From NCBI GenBank assembly GCA_963576475.1, contig OY754981.1, positions 27,504,132-27,568,131 of the forward strand: DNA of 64,000 nucleotides, given 5' to 3'. The DNA comes from Molanna angustata. Lineage: Eukaryota; Arthropoda; Insecta; Trichoptera; Molannidae. The notes below the pieces were generated by a model, which saw only the letters and a program-made list of their open reading frames with translations, had not been told where the DNA came from and ran no database searches. The translations under genes and the position numbers were made by a program. Of this stretch, positions 36,061 through 48,163 are shown piece after piece. Positions within the stretch are counted from its first letter, which is position 1, and every line of letters starts with the position of its first letter.

Positions 36061-36754
36061 AAGGGTTAAAAATAAGGGTTGACCACGTAAAAGATAGGTA
36101 AATTGGAAGCATAATATTTTTTTCGACTTTATTACTATTACACAAAGCCACGAAATAGACCTTAAATGGTTCTTCTCTTATAAATAATTTCAAACAGTTC
36201 TGCAGACTCATATTTGATAAAAAAACTCGCGAAATATTTCTTTTATTGTTTTATGGTCCAAGATAAAAAAAAATAGAACTCGTTTGAGAAATTATTTTGC
36301 TACTTTTGATTATTTTAGTGTGTTATTTTCTTGACAAACTTTCCGTAAAATAATATTTGATATCCAATGTAAAAAATATATTTTCTCAGTAATTGTATTA
36401 TTAGTTTATTTTTTCATTTTTTATCATCCTTTCTTATTTTCGTTAATACCAGGTATCAATAATAATACACTGAAAACTCTTTTGATACACTCACAAAGAA
36501 ATAACACATTCAAACTCTTTTAAAATAGGTTTTCTTTGTTGTTCTATTGTAACAAAAGCTGTAGAGAGCTGTAATAATGTCGAACGTTGTGTATTCAAGT
36601 CGTTTTTTTTATGATGAAGATATTTCTGATTACATCGTTTTACAGAATTCATCAAATTAATCCGCGCCACGCCAATGATTATTTTGGACCATTTAATGAA
36701 TATCTTGAAGATGACGACGAAGTAGTCGGAATTATTGTTTATTGAAATCTTGCT

Positions 36755-37140
36755 GCTCTGGGCTGGAAACACTGGTTAGTTGGAAGAAACTGCCATATGG
36801 TAATCAACTCGCCACTTGCGCAGGGCGCAAGGTAGTGTTTATAACAATTATTATCCTTAATTATAGCAGAATTTATAAAACAAAGCAAAGACGTATATAA
36901 AAGGAAAATTGTACGTCAATAGAGGAAAGTACTAATTATAACACTTTCTTGTACCCTGAGCAAGCGGCGAGTTTATAGCCATGTGGCAATTTCTTCCAAT
37001 TAACCAGTGTTGCCAGCTCATAGAAACAATATTAGCGTGAGAAATTAATTTAAATAAATTTCTCCTCTGCTGGGGATCGAACTCAGGACGCCCGCGCAGA
37101 AATCAAACGGCTTACCAACTGTCCCACGGCGGTTGGTAAG
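36755..37140. mobile_element. Inverted pair of SINE3 copies
   Basis: A plus-strand 3' half (36758-36850: ctgggctggaaacactggttagttggaagaaactgcc) faces a nearly full minus-strand copy (about 36955-37140: aatttctcctctgctggggatcgaactcagg...ccgccgtgggacagttgg when reversed). Confidence 0.85.
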
Positions 37141-37189
37141 TCGTTTGCCGTTTTTAAAGTGTGGCATTCGATTCTTTAAGCGTAACATT

Positions 37190-37790
37190 TATTTATTTAT
37201 TTATTTATGTTAAAGTTGGACAAAAAACAGCGTTAAGACATAGTACAATACAATAGTAACATCAAGTATTAAGGCCTATTACATTTTGTCGTTATGATTG
37301 ACATAAAATAATACAAGTTTGCAAAAAATAAAAAAATAAAATATGATCATAGGTTGGTATGTAGGTAAGAGCAACATTTCAAGTTAACAATGATTTAAAA
37401 CATAATATTGAACTAAAAGGAAAAAAGAAAAAAGAGAATAAATGCCGTCAAGGTTTCCTATAATAAGTGGTTATTGATCTTCTTTTGTATGGAGTATTTG
37501 AATGTTGTGGAGCTGAGGTGGAAGATGTCAAACTCTTGAAATCTGTTATTGTATGTATCGCACATTCTATGAATAGTCATGTTTTGTGCGTAATTGGTGC
37601 GGTGAATTGGAAGGTGGAATAAATGTGTATGTCTAGTTCTGCGAGTAGGAATATTAAATGAAATGGTATTGAGTATTGAGGGGCAGTCGATATTATTATT
37701 TATAATGTTGTACAGAAGCATCATATCATTTACTGTGCGTCTATTCTCGAGACTGTCGATTTTATAAAAACAATGCGTTAAAAACTTTAT
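37190..37790 (-). pseudogene. Jockey-like LINE 3' end with (AAAT)n tail
   Basis: The minus-strand frame reads 'SLENRRTVNDMMLLYNIINN', 'DCPSILNTISFNIPTRRTRH' and 'QEFDIFHLSSTTFKYSI', the usual end of jockey-type polyproteins. The tail appears on the plus strand as (attt)n at 37190-37208. Confidence 0.85.
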
Positions 37791-37959
37791 GTGTATACAA
37801 TTTCGTTTTTTTTTTAAATTAATATGACATAGTTCAACAATGAGTTTCACCACACATAATGAATTTGTCTTTTTAGGTGAAACGAGACTGATTTCTGGGG
37901 ATACACGCATGTGCCGTACTTTTTTTATATAAAATAATGCACACCCGCACACCTGTCAA

Positions 37960-39480
37960 TAGTTACCCCGAAATGTGGAATAAGCCACGATAGTATGAAT
38001 GAACGAATGAACGACTACATAGATTTTTTAGAAGGTGAATTATTTCAACCGTCTATTGTTATTTTTTGCATATATTTACGTAAAATTTATTACAAAAGAT
38101 ATTTTTTTATTACCTATATGTTCATTTTCGTTTTTTTCTCGAAACAAATAAATAACCTCGTTAGTGCTGTTCGCATATCCCCGCTTCCTATAATAATTTG
38201 ATGCTATTTCATTAAATTTGCTGGCGGAATTGTATTGTGGGAGAGGTCTTGTCATGTTAATTTCGTTTTATCTTTTTTACATTGTAGTTTATTATTCCGC
38301 TTTCGTCGTCCTTTACATTATTGCAAATAATGTTATATTTTTTTACTACGTTTTCTATTATTATAAGGTGTCGGATGTAACGTATCTAACTCGTGATAAC
38401 TAATTTACGCGAGATAAAACACAGAACGAGCGCCAGCACACTGAGCCACTAGTGACGAACATTAGACTAAAATGTATAAAAAGTTCAAAAAATCTAAGAG
38501 TACCGAGGCAGATCCTTCTCTTCCAATCTGCTTCAGCCAACGAGTAACGATTTTTTTTATTAAAATTGTGGAACAAAATGTGTGGCCACATGATAGTCGT
38601 TTAAAAGAATGAAAAACTAAAGACTGACACAAAATATTATATAAGTAGGTGAAATGAGTTGACTAAGGAAAAAATGTCATGAAATTGTTAGAAGCGATAA
38701 TTTGTATGAATGGTTTATTTTGATTTTCAACTCGGTATTTTTCGTAATAACCATGTATGCATTTGTTTTTAACTAGTTGCATGTAACACATGAGATCCAA
38801 CTGTCGATGTTGATAGTATGCATAATCAAAGAATACGTACCAAACTATAAACAACACAAATTAATAAATATTTGAAGATATTTTATTTTATATATAAAAC
38901 ATGTAGGTATGTTTGTCAGGATAGGATAGTATGGAGGTCAGTCTGTTTTCCTACACAGAATATGAAAACAGTATGATGGTATGTATGTATGTTTGGAGAT
39001 TTAAGTATCAAACTATTAAGTCTTCTTACATATTGTGTATCGGCGACTACCATACAAATTGTATGAAGTGATGTCGTCAGTAAATTCAATTTTTATAAAA
39101 ATTGTTAAAAAAAAATTGAGATGTACTAATACAATGTTTTTATTTTTTATATAAAATTAAATTATCTAGTTGGTGTGTTTCGGCTTTTTTCGATATTTAA
39201 AAAAAATGGAAATATAGGCAGTTAAACTCATAAATTTATCATTAAAAAAATATTTTTCTTAATAAAAAATGTTTGAGAAACCCTGGAATTAAAAAAAAAA
39301 CTAATTTGAGATTTTGTATTTGTCTATGTTTATACCAATTTTCAGCGTTCTAGCTATTATGGTTTCTGAGATATATGGAAAAATAAACCAAAATTTCAAA
39401 AGTTGATAACCCCTGACTGAAACAAAAATTCACAATTCTGAGTATAAAAGTTTTGTAGGCCTATAACTGTTTATATATTC
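37960..39480. other. Unassigned AT-rich DNA
   Basis: No gene that I can support. A degraded family A tail (atgatggtatgtatgtatg) may lie at about 38930-38990. Confidence 0.4.
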
Positions 39481-39533
39481 TGAAAATTTGAGCTCTGTAA
39501 ATTGAGCGGATCAAAAGTTATAAGGGGGGACGG

Positions 39534-39590
39534 ACACACACACACACCCACACACACACACACACACACACACCCACACACATACACAAA
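39534..39590 (+). repeat. (CA)n microsatellite
   Basis: Alternating CA with a few CCC interruptions follows the motif gagcggatcaaaagttataagggggg. The reverse of that motif (cttataacttttgatccgc) is at 20223-20241, so the microsatellite sits at the end of an interspersed repeat. Confidence 0.9.
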
Positions 39591-39599
39591 ACTCACATA

Positions 39600-40570
39600 A
39601 AATGTTCTACTCCGAATTCTGAGTAAATCCATGTATAGGAACATATATGCTGCGAGGCCTCTAGTTGGTGTTATTAGCATGCAAAAAGTCCACTACACCA
39701 TACAAAATTTTCCTTCGTACACGCATCTTGGCTTAATAATGTCGATTCATTAAGAGAATTGAATTCTCATGAACGAATCGACAGTTGGATAAGTGTTCTA
39801 AAAATAATTCAAAATTCCACCAAAATAATGCGTTGATTCCACGAGCCTCGTAATAAGGAGGACCTCTTGACTGCACAACGACAGGGCTGCGATGGTTGAA
39901 AGTTATTAGAAAGGGTGCATATAGATATATACTTCTTTTTAACATATTTATTATAGAATAAATTTATTTTTTCTTATGAAAGGCTATTTAAGCCGTACAT
40001 CAGTAATTCAGTACATTTTTCGATGAAAATTATACGTCACGATGATATGTCCAGTCCAAATTCTCAAAGTTGTGGTGTCTGATGGTAATATCTTCGAAAC
40101 TCGCACAACTTCTCATAAATATTTTATATTTTCATGTTACTTCTATTTTGGTATGACAAAATACTACCAGCCAAGATAGTCTCAAACAAAATTGATCCAG
40201 ACAAAATAGCTCCCTCGAAACGACTGTAGAAATTATTAACTATAAGAAAAATATTTTTTTTCATATAGTTAATATGATTTTATTTTGTTGTTTGGTAATC
40301 TTAGTGATTAAATGTGTGGGGTACCTACTCTTATTTTTCTGCTTTAAAGGTTGGCAATTCCTGAATGCATTTTATGAAGCTTATTTTTATTTGTATGAAA
40401 TGGACGTATCGCAGATATGAAACGGATCGTTGTTTATGGAAATAATAAAAACTATTTTGACGAATGCATGAGATGAACTTAATTTTCCGAAAAATGATTG
40501 CTTCTTTAATATTTTGACAAATTACATAGAGAAGAATTATAAGAAAATTAAATCATAGCATACTCTGTCT
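39600..40570. other. Unassigned DNA
   Basis: I see no supported gene or repeat family here. Confidence 0.4.
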
Positions 40571-40577
40571 ACAGGAC

Positions 40578-41057
40578 ATAGGTACAACGCTAAACTTAGT
40601 GACTGAAAACATGATAAATTAAAAACGCCCAATGAACTTTAAAGTTACGCGTTAGTAAGGGTAACTAACTATGGCGTGCGTTTAAAAAGGTTTATACGTG
40701 ATTCAAATTATCGGAAACCCCAAATTTGTTGATTTTTTTGCATTTTAAGAACAAACCTTAGTTGAAATGAAAAAACTTTATCGGATATTCACTTTGATTT
40801 CATGCACTCTTTAAGCATATAAAAGATTTTTTTTCTATACGACACACAGCTATGTAGTATTTTTTAAAAAAATGCTGTAAAAAGGATATTTTTGATATTT
40901 TTTATGAGAATTTATACTGATTTTTAAAATTGTGTGAGGAATATTACCTAGAAAAATGTTGTAAAGACATGTACCTACTATTTTTTCTAGAAACACACTG
41001 TTTAACATATTTGAGGGATTTGATTTGAAATTGAGGTGTTTAGCTTTATATGGCCCC
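40578..41057 (+). mobile_element. TTAA MITE, copy
   Basis: It runs from acaacgctaaacttagtgactgaaaacatgata to gaggtgtttagctttatatggcccc, followed by TTAA at 41058-41061. It parallels 17956-18410. Confidence 0.85.
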
Positions 41058-41459
41058 TTAATGTAAAGAGAGCTTATCATGTGGAAACAACTGGCTCATT
41101 GCTCAGTGATAGTGAAGATAATAGTGCACCGAATTTAAGACAGAAAGTCTTCAAAGCCCTAAAGTTGCTCTTCGTGGCTAAAAGGTCCGCATGTCCAATG
41201 GGTCATGCGGACATGCAGTCGGTTATATTACTATCACAATTGTATTATACTGTGTTTTCATATACACAACAAAATTTGATGAAATCGAACCGTACAAACG
41301 ACAAACGGCCAGCCATGAAAAAAAATTATAAACATTATCATAAATGTCAAATTTAACTATAACTTCCGTTTTTTGGCTAGTTACTTTCCCGGTAATAGTT
41401 ACTGGCTGAATGCGTATTTAACCAGTGGTAGTTTCTTTCCATCTCATTGTACCATTTTT

Positions 41460-42085
41460 CGTTCATAATCCGTCAGATTCTATAACTTTTTAAAAATGTT
41501 CGGGCTAAAATAGATGCGTTCCTATTCCACTCAACAGCGTTATAGAATCCCACTATATTCTATAACCTTGAAATAAGAACGTTCCTATTTAGGATCCTTA
41601 CTCCAAGTAATTCAAAAATTAATTCAATTCCCTATTCTATAACCACATTTTATTCGAATCAACTGTCAAAACGTTCCTAATTTTAGTTCACACCTAATTG
41701 GAAGCATAATAGTTTTTTTTTACAGCAGTCCGGGATATTTCAATTTACTTGAAAACATCAGTTGTGTACAGGAAAAAATAATAATGGACAGTTTACATGT
41801 GTTGCTTTATGTGGAAAATAGAAAACAAAAAATAAACAAGAAAGAATAAACAGTGAAAGAAGAAACAGTGAAGATCAATTAAAATGTTAGGTTAGGCGAC
41901 AACGCGGCGACATGACATAAATACATATGGCCGAACAGTGCGCAGTACGCATGCGCCATACTTGAGTTCAACAACACAATTTGAGTTAAAATTATTATCT
42001 ACGGTGCACTTATTTTATATATTTTAGTTTTAGGACCTTAATTCTAAAATTTAAGAACGTTTCTATTTTAGTTCAAAAAGTTTTG
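41460..42085 (+). repeat. Interspersed TIR-like repeat T, copy 2
   Basis: It is homologous to 310-835 throughout. The start (aactttttaaaaatgttcgggctaaaatagatgcgttc) and the reversed end (aactttttgaactaaaatagaaacgttc) are imperfect inverted repeats. Confidence 0.75.
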
Positions 42086-42427
42086 AATATCAGTTTTGTT
42101 TCGGCTTTTTTGTCGAGTGTACAAAGTTTTGGTAGTCATATCGACCGTATATTTCGGCTGAAGAAAACTACTAAATAATATAGGATATTAGTGTTGTATA
42201 TTATGTATTTTGGTAAATCGTTAGGGAATATTTAATGTCTAATGATGAGTGTGTGTAGTGGGGATGTGTGATACAACAAATACATAATATGCCGGAACTG
42301 TCTGACTGTCACACGGTAGGTACTATCTGATATGGGGCTGTTGTCACACTGAATCTGATACATTCGTAGGGCTTCGTCAACTTAACCAATTTTAAATATT
42401 ATCGACTAACGAACTCTTCTTAGATAC

Positions 42428-42600
42428 TTCTTCTTCACGTGCCGTGTCCTCTACGAAGGTGGGCGACCATCATGTCTATCTCCATTTTATACATGGCTGC
42501 AGTCCGAATCAGTGACACGGTGCTTTTTCTAATCCACTGTCTCAGGTTATGGAGCCATCAAACTCTTCGTCGTCCAGGTCCTCTTCTCAGCTACAGGAGT
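42428..42600 (-). pseudogene. LINE C-terminal fragment (second type)
   Basis: Minus-strand translation resembles 'WLHNLRQWISKSTVSLIRTA' then 'MVAHLRRGHGT' and a stop, with an AAGAAGAAG tail on the left. This is a common LINE ending, distinct from family B. Confidence 0.75.
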
Positions 42601-43015
42601 TGTTTTTTTTTCTTCTTCTTCTTCTTCGTTTAGTAGACCTAGTTGGTCTGTTCTTCAGAAACTATGCCTACTGGGATGACGAAGTCCAGCTATCCTTCCA
42701 TCTCTTGGGTGGTCTAGCGGGTAGGCGGCGGCCAGAAGGAATTTCATTCGCTGCTATACTTGCAAGTCTATCACTGCCCATCCTGGCTACGTGGTCCCTC
42801 CAATGCCTTCTTCTGGATCTACTCCATCGAACGATGTCCTGTATTCCACATGTTTTCCTTATTCGAACATAGCGAACACGATCTCGGAGAGTTTTACCAG
42901 TGATTAACCTTAGGACCTTCATCTCCGTTGTCCTTAGGAGCCCCTTGGTTCGTACGGTATCTGCTCGCGTTTCCATAGCATACGTCATGATCGGTCGCAC
43001 ACATGTCTTATATAT
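42601..43015 (-). pseudogene. LINE family B 3' end with (GAA)n tail
   Basis: The minus-strand frame 42668-43000 is open: 'MRPIMTYAMETRADTVRTKG', 'DIVRWSRSRRRHWRDHVARM' and 'PARPPKRWKDSWTSSSQ'. The tail is seen as (TTC)n at 42608-42627. It provides the reference for the LINE split at 25542/33860. Confidence 0.88.
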
Positions 43016-43089
43016 TCTTATATATTGTTTTTTTTCCTCTCACTATATTCCAAATAATAGACTACCTAATTTTTATTGGTACTTCCCAG

Positions 43090-43264
43090 CGTGAATTTTA
43101 GTCTCATCATAGAAACTACCATACCGTATCATCACACCATTTCCCTATTTGAGGTAGACAGAGAGAACTGAACGCCAAACTCCTCTCTCTCTCGACATAC
43201 ATTTCTCGCTTCATTCATGTCCATGCATCGTCTCATACACGCTCTTCAATTTCACAAAGCTTCT
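43090..43264 (-). pseudogene. LINE family A 3' end fragment
   Basis: The reversed tail (accatcac-like ... gacagagagaactgaacgcc) and the 'HDAWT/RRCMDMNEARNV'-like block match the family A copies. It is directly adjacent to the TTAA MITE at 43265. Confidence 0.7.
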
Positions 43265-43268
43265 TTAA

Positions 43269-43700
43269 AGGGGCAGATTAACCTAAACACCTCAATTTAA
43301 TGATTCTAGTTTTTGTGTTAACACACTGGGTATCTATTTAGGTGACTTGGCATTGTCAAGATCTAAAAGAAACTTTTTGACCTTTAGTTTCTTTTAGACC
43401 TTGGCGAAAACGTTCAGTCTTTATTATAAAAAAATATTGTGGAAAAATACTAATTTATTTATTAACCTCAATTTGAAATAAAATTTCTCAAAGATGTTAA
43501 ACAATGTTTCTAAAAAAATACCATGAGTATTTTCAACATTAAATTTCTCTAGTGAATGTTCATTATACAATTTGTAATTCAGCATAAATTACCCTAAAAA
43601 TATATTAGGGATATCCTTTTTACAGCATTTTTTTATTTACTCCATAGCTACCTATGTGTCGTAGTCTTTTATGTGCCTAAAGAGTGCATAAAATCCAAGT
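43269..43700 (-). mobile_element. TTAA MITE, inverted and truncated copy
   Basis: TTAA at 43265-43268 is followed by the reversed 3' half of the MITE (aggggcagattaacctaaacacctcaattt...). An insertion or divergence lies near 43310-43420. The copy ends just before the 39-bp tandem array. Confidence 0.75.
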
Positions 43701-43726
43701 TCATGTTCGTGATATATTTTTCATAT

Positions 43727-44389
43727 CAAATCAGGTTAAAATCAGATCAATCACTGCTAATAATGCAAATCAGGTTAAAATCAGATCAATCACTGCTAAT
43801 AATGCAAATCAGGTTAAAATCAGATCAATCACTGCTAATAATGCAAATCAGGTTAAAATCAGATCAATCACTGCTAATAATGCAAATCAGGTTAAAATCA
43901 GATCAATCACTGCTAATAATGCAAATCAGGTTAAAATCAGATCAATCACTGCTAATAATGCAAATCAGGTTAAAATCAGATCAATCACTGCTAATAATGC
44001 AAATCAGGTTAAAATCAGATCAATCACTGCTAATAATGCAAATCAGGTTAAAATCAGATCAATCACTGCTAATAATGCAAATCAGGTTAAAATCAGATCA
44101 ATCACTGCTAATAATGCAAATCAGGTTAAAATCAGATCAATCACTGCTAATAATGCAAATCAGGTTAAAATCAGATCAATCACTGCTAATAATGCAAATC
44201 AGGTTAAAATCAGATCAATCACTGCTAATAATGCAAATCAGGTTAAAATCAGATCAATCACTGCTAATAATGCAAATCAGGTTAAAATCAGATCAATCAC
44301 TGCTAATAATGCAAATCAGGTTAAAATCAGATCAATCACTGCTAATAATGCAAATCAGGTTAAAATCAGATCAATCACTGCTAATAATG
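43727..44389 (+). repeat. Homogeneous array of 17 x 39 bp
   Basis: The 39-bp unit (atgcaaatcaggttaaaatc then agatcaatcactgctaata) repeats 17 times with no visible variation. Since 39 is a multiple of three, two plus-strand frames stay open for over 240 codons with 13-residue periods. The repetitive product, lack of any start context and identity at all codon positions argue for a young minisatellite rather than a gene. Confidence 0.95.
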
Positions 44390-44790
44390 AAATATCGTTT
44401 GAAATGTGATATTATTTAAATTTACTGTATGATTTGTAATACATTTTTTTGCTTGCATACTTCACATGTATGGTAGGTATATATTATATATTTTTTGTTA
44501 ACTCTTTATTTTGTTTTATTATTTACTTTTTATTTTCCTAAGTATGTACCATATATTATGTTTATTTTTATAGTTCTTTTATTTTTTTTACATTATTTTT
44601 ATTTTTTTATATTAACTTTTTGTTGTTTTATTTTTTTTTTTTTTTTAACGGCGCTGGCCGATTTACTAATGATATTAATAACAATTAAGCACTACAAATA
44701 ATAACACTCAATTATTATTATTACCATTATACACTTCCTCAAAAGAATTAGCAGATCAATGCGTAAATTGTAAATTATTTAAAAGAGCAA
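44390..44790. other. Unassigned T-rich DNA
   Basis: Only poly-T/AT low-complexity sequence (notably 44570-44646) with no gene. Confidence 0.5.
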
Positions 44791-44791
44791 A

Positions 44792-44911
44792 ATAAAATGC
44801 AACAAACGCATCATCAAGCTTTCAATTGGGAATGGTTCACCCATCCAGATACTTAACATATCAAAGGATTAGGCTCTGAGGAGGTCTCTATACTACCTAA
44901 CAACCCTACTG
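44792..44911 (+). repeat. Host interspersed repeat H, left half (split by Harbinger)
   Basis: The stretch aaaatgcaacaaacgcatcatcaagctttc...ccctactg matches 19167-19280 nearly base for base. It stops exactly at the Harbinger left end and resumes at 51495. Confidence 0.9.
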
Positions 44912-44927
44912 CAGGCTAAGTCTGTAA
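44912..44927 (+). repeat. Left terminal inverted repeat of Harbinger element
   Basis: The sequence CAGGCTAAGTCTGTAA follows the target copy CTG (44909-44911). Just inside lies a small palindrome (atctcgac...gtcgagat, 44932-44957) that could be a subterminal binding site. Confidence 0.9.
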
Positions 44928-45169
44928 GTAGATCTCGACCGATAAATGTCGAGATTAACATATCGAATATAAATAAATAATAAAATATCGAATAGTCGAT
45001 ATTTTGACAGTTTTGGTAGTCACTAAGCAGATAACGCGTCAAATCGTTCTCGCCCACCTATTTGACGGCGAGATTGGGTCGACATCGAGTCTAAAGCCGA
45101 GATCGAACGCCGCCATATTGAATTACATGTCAACAGTCAAATTGAGTCAAATATTTTTTTACGTAAACG

Positions 45170-48163
45170 ATGTCGGACTTCATATTTTTTTCGAGAGTAA
45201 TTAAACGGGACGAACGTATTGAACGACGCCGTTTAAGAGATTCGTCAAATCCCTTAGATATTCCGGATAATTTATTTATTGCAAATTACCGCCTGACAAA
45301 AGATGTATATTTATATTTATTAGAAATACTCCGTCCATATGTACCTGTAACGCAGCGAAATACAGCGATTCCTTACGAATTGAAGGTAAGATATAAGCAA
45401 TTGTTTCTTGATGTATTTGGTGAACATTTAAAATACTATTTTATGTATAAGAAGATTCATCGTTTCATAATAGTATCATACCTTCATGTTTCATTACAAT
45501 TTCGTAAATTGGTGTTGTCAGCGATGTATATATATTATATGTGCCACAGGCATGCATTAAATCTTCATTAAATATTATTGAACATTCATTAATACACAAA
45601 AAAATGCCTCTGCTCGAGTCTTATATGAAATGAATTATTGAATGCAGTTGTTGATGCAAATATATAAGTTTACTACGGCATGTTCACTGTAATATTCAAA
45701 ACTACAATTTAAAGCTCTAAAATCAAGACTTATGTATAACACCAGTGAAACTATCTCTTTTGTATGCAATGATATTCCCTTATAAAGATGGGTCAGTGGC
45801 TGCATGCTGGATATTAATCAGTGGTCGCAGGTTTGAATCTTGCCTCGACCAATTTCGTTCACCTATAACAAAGGCTATAGGTGAACTAGCTTTATTTAGG
45901 AGACGTATGAGGATATTTTATTTTATGTAGCTTCTTGGGCAACTAACACCCCGATTACAAGTTGCCACATTCTGGAGACTTGCAGTATTAATCGTCTCAT
46001 AGATCCAGACTGAAAACACAATTAAAAACTGTGTCTCCACCGGGAATCGCACCCTGGACCCTTGGATCAGTAGTCAGATACTTAAACAACTGAGCCACAA
46101 AGGCCGACAATATATTATGTATTTGTATCGAAGACATACTCACTAAAAAATATCTAATTTTGAGACAAATTGTATTTATAATTAATTATATGAAAATTTG
46201 TGCAAAATCAAAGTAGGTTTTATTACTTTTACAGATCTTGACAACACTTTCATTTTTGGGAACTGGTTCATACCAAAAAAATGTTGGATGTGACTGGCAT
46301 AGCAGTCTTTCCCAAAAATCTGTCAGTCGTGTCATTCACATCGTTGTTGAAGCGTTAAATCTCGTGATGCCTCAATTCATAAAATTTCCTGCTACCAGGA
46401 GAGAAAGGGATGATGTAAAGTTAAAGTAAGTTCCTATTTTTATATATTACTTATTTTTTCACAGAATGAGTGGAGAATGTATGTAAAAACATTAATATTA
46501 TTTTACAATGAATGGAAATCTGTCCTCTCTACCTACCCTGCACCTTGCACCTGTTGTCCGTATAAATAAATAAATATCCAAAATTTTACGTTTGAACGTT
46601 AATTTAAGTTCTTTAAGATTATTGTTTAATGTTCAATTATGAATATTTTTTGTTATTTATACTCGTACATTGCATTGCCATAAATCACTCTATTTGTAAT
46701 TCTATGGTTGCTTTTAGTAAAAAAAAAACATTGTACTTATTTAATTTCGTTACAAACTTTTAACATTTATAATCATCCAATATTTTTGTAGTTAAATGAA
46801 CAAATGAAATAACAAATTTAGTAATAAAATGGGTTTATTTACAAAATTATACAGAAATATTTTAAATTAAAAAAAGTTATACATTAACAAATTTCTATAA
46901 ACAAGTGAGACAATTATATTTTTATTTAAAAAAAGGTATACATTTACAAATTTCTATAACGAGTAAGACATATATATGTTGTTTATTTTAATTTAAAAAA
47001 GGTATACATTTACAAATTTCTATAACGAGTGAGACATATATATGTTATTTATTTTAATTTAAAAAAGGTATACATTAACAAATTTCTATAACGAGTGAGA
47101 CATATATATGTTGTTTATTTTAATTTAAAAAAGGTATACATTAACAAATTTCTATAACGAGTGAGACATATATATGTTGTATATTTTAATTTAAAAAAGG
47201 TATAACTACATTAACAAATTTCTATAACGAGTGAGACATGTATATTGTTAATTTTTTATAAATACATGTTCATATGGGCTATTTAAATAATTGTGTTTTG
47301 AACTAATGCTAACAAATGTTAATAAATTAAGATGTACCTTGTATATAAATCTTAGTTCATTAATAGGTGAAATATAACTTTTATTTGTTTATATAGATTT
47401 GGTACATGGTACAAAACATGATTAAAACTAGAGTTGCCTATTTCTAAAATTGAACCCACATATATTTCAAATAATTAGTTGTAGCAATTATAATATTATT
47501 GATGAAATTTTCAGATTTTACAGAAAATTTGGTTTCCCGGGCATACTAGGTTGCATAGATGGAGCATTAATCGCTATTGTACGACCAAAAGTACACGAAG
47601 AACTATATTTCAGCCGGAAGCAGTATCATGGTATTAATGCCATGTTTATATGTGATGCTGAGATGAAGATAATAAGTTTGTGCGCGGGGTTCGGTGGTGC
47701 TGCACATGATTCACATGTTTGGAATATGTCAGCAATCCGACCATATATTGAAAATTTAAGAGGCACTGAAAATGGTTGGTTATTGGGAGACTCTGGATAT
47801 CCCCTCCGCCCATGGTTGTTAACACCAATTTTAAATGCTGAGCAAAACACACCACAATTTAGGTATACTCAATTGCACGTAAGAGTGCGAAATACAATAG
47901 AAAGGTGTATCGGGGTGTTAAAATGTAGATGGCGATGTTTGTTAAAACATCGCGTACTACATTATGAACCAGTATTTGCTGGCAAGATTATCAACGCTTG
48001 CAGCGTTTTACACAACTTGGCTATAGAAGCTCGCCTTCCTGATCCAGATGACACTGCATTAGAAGTTAATGTACACAGTACATTTATGTATCCGGATAAC
48101 AACTCAAATATGTTTATGCAAGGAAGTCACACACGTGATAACTTGATACAAAGTTTATTTTAG
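45170..48163 (+). CDS. Harbinger (HARBI1-like) DDE transposase, three exons
   Basis: Proposed exons are 45170-45385, 46235-46425 and 47515-48163. Both introns are GT-AG: donors gtaag and gtaagt, acceptors ttttacag and attttcag. Joined, they give 351 codons without a stop, close to human HARBI1 (349 aa). The N-terminal part carries the family's helical region, including 'GTGSYQ' and 'SLSQKSVSRV' in exon 2. The catalytic core lies in exon 3: 'GCIDGA' gives D151, 'LLGDSGYP' gives D228 and 'NTIERCIGVLK' gives E265, with a conserved HDSHVWN block between. All DDE residues are present. The protein should catalyse excision and integration at CWG/TWA-type trinucleotides, acting with the Myb-like partner encoded downstream on the other strand. 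An AATAAA lies about 40 bases after the stop. The splice model is mine, but both junctions keep phase and restore the family alignment. Confidence 0.92.
45786..45912 (+). mobile_element. tRNA-derived SINE (second family) in transposase intron 1
   Basis: The head 'gatgggtcagtggctgcatgc' and the box B-like 'gcaggtttgaatcttgcc' resemble a pol III promoter derived from tRNA. The same head occurs inverted at 49730-49850 in the neighbouring gene's intron. Confidence 0.65.
45925..46113 (-). mobile_element. tRNA-derived SINE1, inverted, in transposase intron 1
   Basis: The reverse complement begins gtcggcctttgtggctcagttg, with box B ggtgcgattcccggtggagac. It continues into the same body and tail as the copy at 17620-17840, ending gttagttgcccaagaag. 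Confidence 0.85.
46860..47250 (+). repeat. 66-bp tandem repeat in transposase intron 2
   Basis: About five and a half copies of a unit built on ggtatacatta...cgagtgagacatatatatg. Starts at 46935, 47001, 47067, 47133 and 47199 give an exact 66-bp period. The array is intronic and should not affect the protein. Confidence 0.9.

Noticed and set aside
43673..44419. 248- and 241-codon frames
   Set aside because: Both are generated by the 39-bp tandem repeat; two frames of the same identical units cannot both be selected.
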